Source: Bryobacterales bacterium
Lineage (GTDB): Bacteria > Acidobacteriota > Terriglobia > Bryobacterales > Bryobacteraceae
Reading direction: 5' to 3'
Length of the DNA stretch: 9,689 bases
Assembly (NCBI GenBank): GCA_003142355.1
Contig: PLMF01000225.1
Coordinates: 4,253 to 13,941 of the forward strand
Positions 1-7,600 of the stretch are shown one piece after another. Each line of letters starts with the position of its first letter. Position 1 is the stretch's first letter. Under the pieces are notes generated by a model, which worked only from the letters and a program-made list of their open reading frames with translations, was not told where the DNA came from and did not search any database. Made by a program: the position numbers and the translations under genes.

Positions 1-1836
1 CCTCCCTCCGCCCGCGGCGAGCAGTTCGAGGACCTGGTGAAGTCCTACGAGACGCTGGAAGCCATGGCGTGTCTGTTCGCAATCGCGCTGGGCATTTGCA
101 TGATCGACGCCTCCTTCCGCCTGGCGGTAGCGCAGCGCCGCACGGAAATCGGCATCCTGCGCAGCCTGGGCGCGACGCGCGGCCAGATTCAATCGCTCTT
201 CATTTGGGAGGGCCTCATCACCGGCGTGCTCGGTTCGACGCTCGGGCTGGCCCTCGGCATCCACCTGTTCGCCGCCGGTACCCGCATGGCGGGGACCATG
301 TTTCGCAGCGCGTTCGGCGGCCTGGCGGACCAGACGCAGCAGGTCCAGGTTACGCCGCTGGTGATGATCGTGGCTTTCGTGGGCGGCATCGGCATCAGCC
401 TGGTGGCTTCCTGGCTGCCGGCCCGCGACGCCGCGCGCGCCAACCCCGTGGAAGCGTTCCGCCCCATGTATTACCAGCGCAGCCTCACCGGGTGGCAGCC
501 TCGCGCGCTGCTGTGGAGCGGCCTGCTCGCGCTCGGCGCTCTGGCCGGCGGCACGCAGGAGGGTTCCACGGCGGCCTTCTATACCTCCATGGTGCTGCTG
601 TTTGCGGCCGTGGTTCTGGCGATTCCGACGTTCGTGTTGGCGGCGGTTCACGTGTTACGGCCGCTGCTGGGCCGCGCTCTGGGCCTGGAAGCGACCCTGG
701 CCCTCGACAGCCTGGCGGCGACCCCCCGGCGGACGGTCGCCACGATGATCGTCCTGGTGCTCATTTTCGGCCAGGCGGTGACGGTGGCCGGCACCAACCA
801 ATCCATTCACCAGACCCTCGAGATCTGGGTGGATCGCGCGTTTCAGGCGGACCTTCTGCTGAGCGCATCGGCCAACCTGGCATCCCAGTCCCTGCGTTTC
901 CCCCCCCATTTCGAGGACACCCTGCGCGCTATTCCCGGCGTCGCCGCGGTACAACCCGTGCGCAGCGTGCACGTCCCTTTGCATGGAACGCCGGTGTTGA
1001 TCATCGCGGCGGACTACGCGGTGTTTGCCGGAAAACGGGGCCAGCGTGTCATCGCCGGAAACTGGCGCGAGATGTGCCTCAAGACCGCCCGCGAAGAGGG
1101 CGTATTCATCTCCGAAGCTCTGGCCCGCCTGGAGCGGCTGAAGCGCGGTTCGCAAGTGGAACTGAACGCTCCGGGCGGGACGCTGCGGCTGCCCGTGGTT
1201 GGTATCGTAAACGACCATAGCGACAAGCGGGGTGTCGTCTTTCTCTCGCTTCCGCTGTACCGGCGATACTGGAACGACCAGACCACCGACAAGTTCCGCA
1301 TCGACGCCGCGTCCGGCGTCACGGTGGAACAACTCCGCGCGCGCATTCGCGAGGCTTTGGCCGACCGATACCCGGCCTCCATGATGAGCAAGCAGCAGAT
1401 GCACGACTACGTTTTCCACCCGAGAGGCGACAGGCTCGGCCCGCTGGAGTATCAACTGTTGATTTGTCTCGCCGTGGCGGCCCTGGCCCTGATGAACATG
1501 GCGCTGATTTCGGTGGCCGACCGCGGCCGGGAATTCGCGGTGCTGCGCGCCATCGGCGCCTTCCGCGGGCAGGTGCGCAAGACGCTGCTGGTCGAGATGC
1601 TGGCCACCGGCGGCTTGAGCCTGCTGCTGGGTCTGGCGCTCGGCGCGGCCTTGTTGCTCTACCTTCTGGCGGCGGTGCACCGCTACCTGACCGGCGTGAA
1701 TCTGGAGTATGCGTTCCCCTGGAATGCGGTGCTCTGGCTGGTATGCGTGGCCCTGGTGGCCGGGCCCGCCGCGGTTCTGGCCGCCGTACCGGCCATGCGG
1801 CGTGTATCGCTTTCGGTTGCCCTGGATTCGGAATGA
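1..1836 (+). CDS. FtsX-family ABC transporter permease, two FtsX domains (5'-partial)
   Basis: The inner-membrane subunit of an ABC transporter of the LolC/E, MacB and YbbP type; these permeases use ATP mechanically on lipids, lipoproteins or other envelope substrates rather than pumping small solutes. The frame is open from base 1, so the gene starts outside the window and the GTG at 37 is probably internal. Numbered from that GTG, the first FtsX domain covers about 5-145, with the cytoplasmic RRTEIGILRSLGA motif at 34-46. Two linker membrane segments follow near 155-210. A membrane segment at about 232-255 leads into a periplasmic domain (about 256-468). The second FtsX domain repeats the motif as GREFAVLRAIGA at 497-508, between membrane segments near 471-493, 520-548 and 561-585. 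The missing N-terminus should hold the first membrane segment and periplasmic domain. It heads an apparent operon with the next three plus-strand genes, and the ATPase at 3942 is its likely partner. The cargo cannot be read from the sequence. Confidence 0.93.
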   Translation, partial: PPSARGEQFEDLVKSYETLEAMACLFAIALGICMIDASFRLAVAQRRTEIGILRSLGATRGQIQSLFIWEGLITGVLGSTLGLALGIHLFAAGTRMAGTMFRSAFGGLADQTQQVQVTPLVMIVAFVGGIGISLVASWLPARDAARANPVEAFRPMYYQRSLTGWQPRALLWSGLLALGALAGGTQEGSTAAFYTSMVLLFAAVVLAIPTFVLAAVHVLRPLLGRALGLEATLALDSLAATPRRTVATMIVLVLIFGQAVTVAGTNQSIHQTLEIWVDRAFQADLLLSASANLASQSLRFPPHFEDTLRAIPGVAAVQPVRSVHVPLHGTPVLIIAADYAVFAGKRGQRVIAGNWREMCLKTAREEGVFISEALARLERLKRGSQVELNAPGGTLRLPVVGIVNDHSDKRGVVFLSLPLYRRYWNDQTTDKFRIDAASGVTVEQLRARIREALADRYPASMMSKQQMHDYVFHPRGDRLGPLEYQLLICLAVAALALMNMALISVADRGREFAVLRAIGAFRGQVRKTLLVEMLATGGLSLLLGLALGAALLLYLLAAVHRYLTGVNLEYAFPWNAVLWLVCVALVAGPAAVLAAVPAMRRVSLSVALDSE

Positions 1837-1840
1837 GGAG
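1835..1840 (+). promoter_or_regulatory. Shine-Dalgarno site for the LolA-like gene
   Basis: GAGGAG lies 9 nt before the ATG at 1850 and overlaps the TGA stop of the permease. It selects ATG 1850 over the longer open frame reaching back to 1709, which would lie inside the permease gene and lack a signal peptide. The overlap suggests translational coupling to the permease. Confidence 0.75.
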
Positions 1841-1849
1841 AAGACTCCA

Positions 1850-2608
1850 ATGACGGGAAAAGCCGTGGCTCTCGCGCTCTCGTTGACAGCCTCCATTTTT
1901 GCCGCGCAAACCGCCACCCAGATCATGGAGGAAGTCCACCGCCGCGCGCACTCCGATAACTTCCGCTACGAGGGGCGGATCACGACCCGCAAAGCTAACG
2001 GCGCCAAAGATCAGAAGAGCTGGCGATGCGAACGCCTGGGTGAAGCCGGCAGCAGCAAGATGATGCTGCGGTTTCTCGATCCGGCCGATATCCGCGGCGT
2101 TTCGCTGCTGGTGTGGAACCATTCGCAAAAGCCCTCGGAAATGTGGCTTTACACACCGGCCCTGGCGCGCACGCGCCGCATCGCGCAGCAGGACCGTTCC
2201 TCGCGTTTCGCCGGCACCGATTTCAGCTTCGAGGATTTTGAGGAGTCCGACACTTCCAGTTGGGAGTATTCCGAGCTGCAGGAAGAGCAGGAAGCCGGCG
2301 AGGCCTGCTGGCACATCGCCGCGCGCCGCTCCACCAACCACCCGTCGCAATACGACCGGGAGTGGATCTGGGTGAGCAAGGAGAAAATGACGCCCCTGCG
2401 CATCGACAAGTTCCGCGGCGGCAAACTCGCCCGGCGCCTGACTATGCAATCCCTCGAATTGCGCCAGGGCATTTGGACACCCATGCGGGTTGACGTGGTG
2501 GACCTGCTCGGCAACAGCTCGACCACGCTGGAGTTGGTGGATGCCCGCTACAACCAGCGCATGTCCGAGTCGCAGTTCACGCTCGAGGCGGCGAAAGGTA
2601 CCTGGTGA
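1850..2608 (+). CDS. LolA-like outer membrane lipoprotein-sorting protein (PF17131-type)
   Basis: A predicted periplasmic protein of 252 aa with an N-terminal signal peptide (hydrophobic stretch at 5-18, likely cleavage near the Ala-Ala-Gln at 18-20). The body looks like the LolA-like family annotated as 'outer membrane lipoprotein-sorting protein'. Visible hallmarks are FLDPADIRGVSLL at 75-87, then MWLYTPALARTRRI at 98-111 and a Ser/Arg-rich stretch leading to GTDFSFEDF at 122-130. Family members adopt a LolA/LolB-type half-barrel fold with a hydrophobic pocket, which fits carriage of a lipid or acyl chain across the periplasm. The family often lies beside RND/MMPL or ABC permeases, as it does here beside an FtsX permease. 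ATG 1850 is chosen because it follows a good Shine-Dalgarno and opens a clear signal peptide. The stop overlaps the next start as GTGA. Family assignment is fairly sure; the cargo is unknown. Confidence 0.88.
   Translation: MTGKAVALALSLTASIFAAQTATQIMEEVHRRAHSDNFRYEGRITTRKANGAKDQKSWRCERLGEAGSSKMMLRFLDPADIRGVSLLVWNHSQKPSEMWLYTPALARTRRIAQQDRSSRFAGTDFSFEDFEESDTSSWEYSELQEEQEAGEACWHIAARRSTNHPSQYDREWIWVSKEKMTPLRIDKFRGGKLARRLTMQSLELRQGIWTPMRVDVVDLLGNSSTTLELVDARYNQRMSESQFTLEAAKGTW
2594..2598 (+). promoter_or_regulatory. Shine-Dalgarno site for the barrel gene
   Basis: AAAGG, 6 nt before the GTG start at 2605, lies inside the end of the LolA-like gene. It supports the GTG start that forms the 4-nt GTGA overlap. 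Confidence 0.55.
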
Positions 2609-3837
2609 AACTCCGGCTGGTATGGACGCAGGCCGTGTTGGCGGCGGCGTGCTCCGCGCAAGGCGGAGCCTGGTCGTATCGCGGGTTCGTGGACGACAGC
2701 CTGGTCTACTATCCCAGCACCACCGCCAACGACCAGGTCCAGTTCGTCAACGAGACGCTCGTTCGCGTGGAAGGGAAGGTGCAGCTCCCCGGCGGGTTCG
2801 GTCTTTCCGCGGGCCTGGACGCGCGGACCGATTCCGACAACCAGGTGATCCGCGCGTGGCGCTTCTCCTGGGACGACCGCACCGCCCAACGCCCGCCGTT
2901 CGCTCTGCGGACGATGAGTTTCCACTATACCCACGGAGCCTTCCGCATTGAGGCGGGAAAGCAGGTGCTGCACTGGGGGCAGATGGACTTCTCCTCGCCC
3001 ACCGACAAACTCGCGCCGCGCGACTATCTCAACCCGGCCAGCGCCGACACCCTGGGCGCCTTCGCCGTGCGCGCCGTGGCCGACACCGGCCCGCACAGCC
3101 TGGAGGTCGTCTACCTGCCGCATTTCACGCCCAGCCGCATCCCCCTGCTCGACCGGCGCTGGCTGATCCTTCCCACCGAATTCGACGGCTACACGTACCA
3201 TTCCCAGAGCGTCCAGTACCCCGGCGGCGGCCAGTTCGGGGTGCGCTATCACCAGATCGTCTCCCCCTACGAATTCTCCGTCTGCTATTTCGAGGGATTC
3301 AAGACTCTGCCTACCTTCCTATATGACAAGGACCCCGTCCACATGAACCTGAACTACCAGACGCTGTACCCGAAGATGCGCATGGTGGGCGCCGATTTCG
3401 CCGCGCCATGGCGGGGCCTGTTGTGGAAGGTGGAATCGGCCTACATCGACGCGGCGTCCCCGCACGTCACCAGCGCCTGGACATACGCCGTCCAGGCGGA
3501 GAAGACCGCCGACAAATGGCAATGGGCGGTGGAATTCGCCGGCGACAAGCTCACGCAAGACAAGCGTCCCAACACCCTGGATCTGGACCGTGCCACCAGG
3601 GACGCGGTGTCCGGGCACGTGGCCTGGACTCCAAACCCCCGGCAAACGGTGTCGGCCGAGTGGTTCGTGCACCCCGACGGAAAAGCCTTTGTGACCCGGA
3701 TTCTCTATTCGCGGAACCTCTATTCGACTTTCCGCGCGGCCGGAGGATTTCTCTGGATCGGCGGCAGCCAATCCGACCCGCTGGCCCGCTACAATGTGAA
3801 TTCCTATATCACGCTGCAGTTGAGGTACAGCTTCTAG
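2605..3837 (+). CDS. Outer-membrane beta-barrel protein, DUF1302-like
   Basis: A 410-aa protein with a signal-peptide-like N-terminus (hydrophobic 4-16, cleavage somewhere around 15-20) and no other membrane helix. The rest alternates short amphipathic strands rich in Tyr, Phe and Trp with polar loops. It ends in LQLRYSF, a C-terminal aromatic signature of the kind recognised by the BAM complex. These traits indicate an outer-membrane barrel. GKQVLHWGQMDF at 118-129 resembles the 'G-[RK]-Q-x-x-x-W-G' strand of DUF1302-type proteins, which elsewhere are encoded with periplasmic partners and RND exporters for hydrophobic compounds. A Cys at 16 does not fit a lipobox well (Ala at -3), so a lipoprotein is unlikely. 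The GTG start overlaps the LolA-like stop by 4 nt, a strong sign of coupled translation and probably of partnership. Barrel assignment is confident; the DUF1302 link rests on motif resemblance and should be tested by profile search. Confidence 0.78.
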   Translation: MKLRLVWTQAVLAAACSAQGGAWSYRGFVDDSLVYYPSTTANDQVQFVNETLVRVEGKVQLPGGFGLSAGLDARTDSDNQVIRAWRFSWDDRTAQRPPFALRTMSFHYTHGAFRIEAGKQVLHWGQMDFSSPTDKLAPRDYLNPASADTLGAFAVRAVADTGPHSLEVVYLPHFTPSRIPLLDRRWLILPTEFDGYTYHSQSVQYPGGGQFGVRYHQIVSPYEFSVCYFEGFKTLPTFLYDKDPVHMNLNYQTLYPKMRMVGADFAAPWRGLLWKVESAYIDAASPHVTSAWTYAVQAEKTADKWQWAVEFAGDKLTQDKRPNTLDLDRATRDAVSGHVAWTPNPRQTVSAEWFVHPDGKAFVTRILYSRNLYSTFRAAGGFLWIGGSQSDPLARYNVNSYITLQLRYSF

Positions 3838-3842
3838 TGTGG

Positions 3843-3907
3843 GCAATTCGGTGGCCGGCTGCGAAACTCCCGCAGTTTGGGAGTTGCGCAGCCTGTCACC
3901 GAATTGC
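3843..3907. repeat. 65-bp imperfect palindrome in the operon gap
   Basis: Outer arms 3843-3853 (GCAATTCGGTG) and 3897-3907 (CACCGAATTGC) are a perfect 11-bp inverted repeat. Inner arms 3858-3871 and 3879-3892 pair over 14 bp with a single A-G mismatch (3864 against 3886), closing a 7-nt loop at 3872-3878. A symmetrical 4+4 nt internal loop separates the two stems. A shorter alternative hairpin, AAACT (3864-3868) with AGTTT (3874-3878), competes with the inner stem. No T-run follows on either strand, so it is not a canonical intrinsic terminator. It could be a REP-like dispersed element, an mRNA-stabilising or processing hairpin that sets the barrel and ATPase levels, or a protein-binding site. 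The base pairing is direct observation; the role is unknown. Confidence 0.8.
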
Positions 3908-3930
3908 GTCGCGGACGGGGTATTAGGATC

Positions 3931-3935
3931 GGGAG
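3931..3935 (+). promoter_or_regulatory. Shine-Dalgarno site for the ABC ATPase
   Basis: GGGAG, 6 nt before a TTG codon at 3942. It supports the unusual TTG start, which opens directly into the family's normal N-terminus (IRLTQVSKQF). Confidence 0.7.
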
Positions 3936-3941
3936 ATTCTT

Positions 3942-4625
3942 TTGATTCGCCTCACTCAGGTCTCGAAGCAATTTGGCGGCAAGAAGCGGGTCGTCGCGCT
4001 GGAAGACATCAATCTGCATGTGGCTGCGGGCGAGATGGTCTCCATCATCGGCCCATCGGGCTCGGGCAAATCCACTTTGCTCAACCTGATCGGCGGGCTC
4101 GACCAGCCGACAACCGGGGAGATCGAGATCGCCGGCCGGAGCATCGCCCGGCTGACCGACGACGAGCTGACTCACTTGCGGCGCGACAAGATCGGCTTCA
4201 TCTTCCAGTTTTTCAATTTGATGCCCAGCCTCACCTGCCTGGAGAACGTGGCGCTGCCGCTGCACCTGCGCGGGTGGCCGAAACGGAAGATCGAGGAGCG
4301 TTCGCGCGAGCTGCTCGACCTGGTCCAACTCAACCACCGCCTCGATCACCAGCCCGACGAACTGTCCGGCGGCGAGCGCCAGCGGGTGGCCATCGCGCGG
4401 TCGCTGGCGGCTTTCCCCCCGATCCTGCTGGCCGACGAGCCCACCGGCAACCTCGATTCGCGCAGCGGCGCCGAAATCCTCGACCTGATCCGCTCGTTGC
4501 ACGAGAAGTTGAACGCCACCATCCTGATCGTGACGCACGACTCCGGCGTGGCGCACAGTTGCTCGCGCACCATCGCCCTGAGCGACGCGCGCGTGGTGGC
4601 CGATTATCGCAACGATTCCGCGTGA
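3942..4625 (+). CDS. LolD/MacB-type ABC transporter ATP-binding protein
   Basis: A complete 227-aa nucleotide-binding subunit. All the elements are present and intact: Walker A GPSGSGKST at 37-45, Q-loop Gln89 in FIFQFFNLMPSLT, signature LSGGE at 141-145, Walker B ILLADE at 161-166 with catalytic Glu166, the D-loop after GNLDS (169-173) and the switch His199 in VTHD. The FNLMP.LT segment after the Q-loop and the DEPTGNLDS sequence are typical of the LolD/MacB/FtsE group that serves FtsX-type permeases, which matches the permease at the start of this operon. The start is TTG with a well-placed Shine-Dalgarno. It lies 104 bp after the barrel gene, beyond a long palindrome, so it may be expressed at a different level from the other three. 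Its stop is 7 bp from the stop of the convergent mannosidase gene. Family is certain; pairing with this permease is inferred from gene order. Confidence 0.95.
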   Translation: MIRLTQVSKQFGGKKRVVALEDINLHVAAGEMVSIIGPSGSGKSTLLNLIGGLDQPTTGEIEIAGRSIARLTDDELTHLRRDKIGFIFQFFNLMPSLTCLENVALPLHLRGWPKRKIEERSRELLDLVQLNHRLDHQPDELSGGERQRVAIARSLAAFPPILLADEPTGNLDSRSGAEILDLIRSLHEKLNATILIVTHDSGVAHSCSRTIALSDARVVADYRNDSA

Positions 4626-4632
4626 AGCGTCG

Positions 4633-7600
4633 TCACCGTTCCAGCGTGTCGTAGAGTGGTTGAACCGGTTTCGCCGTCGCGCCTTCCTCGGCCACCGAGA
4701 TGGCCAGGATGCGGATCTTCTGGTTGTCGGGCAAGGTGAGGGTGGTGGCGCCGGGCGGCATGTCGAGCGGGTACGCGAACAAGTACGAATAGGCGTAGGG
4801 TTCGTTGGCGCCGTCGGCCGTGTGGCGATGCGAGGCGAACCATGCGACATCCGCGCGCTTGATGAAGCCCGGCTTCAGGCCCGTCATCTCGCCGTACGGG
4901 TCGGTCCGTGTCCGCGCCGCAGCGCCTGCCCGCGGCGGGACGGTCACTTCCTTGCTCTTCCAGGTGCGGTCGTCCCACTGGCCGATGAATCCGCCCCAGT
5001 CCTGGATGGTCGTATCGACGGCCTTCTCGCCCACGCGGAATGTGGCTTTCTGGTCGCCATCCGCGGAGGCTGCCAGCACGTACACGCGGTTGAACTTTCC
5101 GGCGGGTAGAGGGATCGTCTGGCCTTTGGCCACCACCGCGTTGGGAGTCCCGGTCTTGGCCGGAGCAAGATTGAATTTGACGCCGCCGAAGGCGAGCTCG
5201 GCGGGCAGCATTTCGGCTGGAAGGGCGCGGCCATCGGAAGAGAAACCGCTGGCCGATTGGGTGTCATCGTTGCTGGCCGCGGCCAGGTCGAAGGATAGTT
5301 TCACCGGCTGCGAATGTAGCGCCGCGACCTTGGCGGGCGCGCCGCCGAGCTTCACCGCAAATGTGCGGGGCTGGAACGCGGTAAAAGAAGTCACCAGTTT
5401 GCCGCCCGTGACGGCGGCCGCGCCAACCGCTTCCTCCGCGCCGTTGACCTCACGCGCGGCGGTAACGGGAACGGCAAACGCGATCTCGACGCCGGCAGCC
5501 GGCTTGCCGTCGAGTTCTACCAGCCGGACGATCACTTCATCGCTCTGCTCGGCCTTCTTGAGGGCCAAGACCCGCACCCGGCTCTGGCTGACGCTGAGCA
5601 GTGAGTAGGTCTTGCCGAGCGCGCCTGTATGCTTGGAAGCTTCGAAAGCGATGAGAGGCTGGTTGAGGCGGTAGGCTTGCCAATCGGTCTGGCCCTTGCG
5701 CCAGTCGCCCGAGTGTCCGGCCAGGCCGTACACGAACTCGTGATGGCCCAAGTCCTGCGTGCCCTGATCGTCATAGCTTCCGCGGGTGCCGGGTGTGCGG
5801 ACCAGGGTGAGGCGAAGCGTGTTGTCATCGGGCTTGTCGGAGCCGTTCTTGCAATCCGTGAGCACCGTTGCGCCGTAAGCGCCGCTGCGATCGGTGAGAT
5901 CGACCCACTGGTGGGACGGCACTTCGAACTTCTTGGGGTTATCGGTGCCCCGCTCGATGGCGCCGATGTCCCAGTTATAAGTCGCCGCGGGGTTGGTCGC
6001 GGTGAGCGGGAAAACGGCCTTGAGGTGGGACTCTTTGGTGTTCCAGTCGACGACGTTGCCGATTTCCACGCGGTTGCCGGCATCGCCCGCCGCCAGCCGG
6101 ATGGTCTCGACGAATTTGGAGCCTTCGGTTTCGCGTGAAACCTCGAGGGCCACGCGCGCCGGACCGTTTTCGACGATCCGGATCTGCGCCGGCCCGCCCA
6201 CGTAAGCGCGCGGCGCTCGCGACTGGTCTTCCCAATCCATGTTCCAGGCGGGCCATTGCACGGGCTTGTCGGTCTTGATTTCCAGGCGCGCCGGAGTCAG
6301 GAGCAGCTCCTTCTTGACGGCCTTATCGAAGATGCCGGCGATGTCGCCGTTCTGGTCGATGGTGACGCGATAGCGCGCGTTCTCGAGCGACGACTCGGTC
6401 ACCTTGAGCGTGGAACCGGCGGCCGGAGCCTCGGCGGCCTCGACACCGTACACCGCGAAGCCCACCGATGGCGCCTTGGCCACGAACAGGACTTTGCCGC
6501 CCGACAACTGCGCCGGCACTTGCTTGCCGTCGGGCGAGATGACGCGCACGGCCTTCGGCGTCCCGCCTGGGAAAACGACGGCGGCCTCCACCACGTCTTC
6601 GCGCGCCACGTTCAACGGATTGTAGACCACGATGGCCGCGCCCTTGGCTTGCGTGTCCATGCCGGAAGCGACGGCTTCGGTGGCGCTGGCCATCACGCCG
6701 GCGAACTGGTTCATGGCCAGCACTTCGTCGTTCCAGGAAAACTCGTACGCTTTGGGCGTGGAGGTGCCGGGCGTGATGTCGTGGAACTGCCCGCCCATTA
6801 CCAGCGTCCAGGCGTTGTTCAGGCGATCGAGCGGATACGGCCGGCCGCCCAGCAGCTCGGCGGCGACGGAAGCTTTCTCGGCGGCATCGGCCAGCAGCTC
6901 GTTCTTGCGGTTCCACCGTTTCAGGTACGCCTCCGACGTGAGGGAGCCGGCGGAGTGGTTGGTCAGCTCCATCTCGCCCTTATAACGCGGCAGCCGGGCC
7001 GTCTGGCTGGGCTTGATGTCGAGGAACATCTGGTCCGCCGTGGCGGAGACCACGTGCAGCGGGCCGCCGCCTGCCTTGGTGACGGTCTCCTCCAGCATTT
7101 TGACGGAGGCTTCACGAGGAGCGCCGCCCACGTCGCCGGTGCCGTAGTAGTGATAATCCGTGAACAGGCCGCTCACCGCGCCATCCAACTGGACTCTGGC
7201 GGGCCAGTCCACCACGCGCGGGCCGGGGTTGGCGGGAGTGGTGCTGAGGTCGGTCGAGATGTTACCGTTGTAATCGCCGGGATTCAGGGCCGCAATCACG
7301 CTCTTGCCATCGGGCCCCTCCCAGATGCCGACGTTGAACGGGGTGCCGAGCGGCGTTTTCTCGGGCGAATTCGGGCCGCCCGCCGGGGCCGAAGATCCCC
7401 ATACCAGTTTCTGCGTCGAGAAACCCTTAATGCCGGCGTGGGCCAGAATGCTGGGCAAAGAGGCGGGGAAGCCGAAGCAGTCCGGCAGCATGTATTCGGC
7501 GCTGGTCTTGCCGAACTCGCGGCGGAAATACAGCTTGCCGTAAAGCATCTGCCGGATAGTCGACTCGGCGGAGGGCGAATTCACATCGTTTTCCTCCATC

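Noticed and set aside
655..1926. Long open frame on the minus strand opposite the permease gene
   Set aside because: Its product is rich in Gln, Arg, Gly and His with no domain or membrane pattern. It mirrors a well-supported permease and is the kind of shadow expected at high GC.
1319..2449. Minus-strand frame across the permease and LolA-like genes
   Set aside because: Low-complexity Pro/Arg/Ala-rich product lying opposite two genes with clear family motifs.
2605..2660. Barrel protein as a lipoprotein because of Cys16
   Set aside because: The residues before Cys are Ala-Ala-Ala without Leu/Val/Ile at -3, and the rest of the protein looks like a barrel with a C-terminal Phe.
3843..3907. 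The palindrome as a rho-independent terminator
   Set aside because: The stem is strong but no T-run follows on either strand, and an ATPase needed by the upstream permease lies directly after it.
3921..3926. TATTAG as a -10 box for the ABC ATPase
   Set aside because: No matching -35 element at suitable spacing, and the site is too close to the start codon to be convincing alone.
3834..4850. Minus-strand frame across the ABC ATPase
   Set aside because: It lies opposite an ATPase with every catalytic motif intact and runs into the mannosidase in another frame; no recognisable protein.
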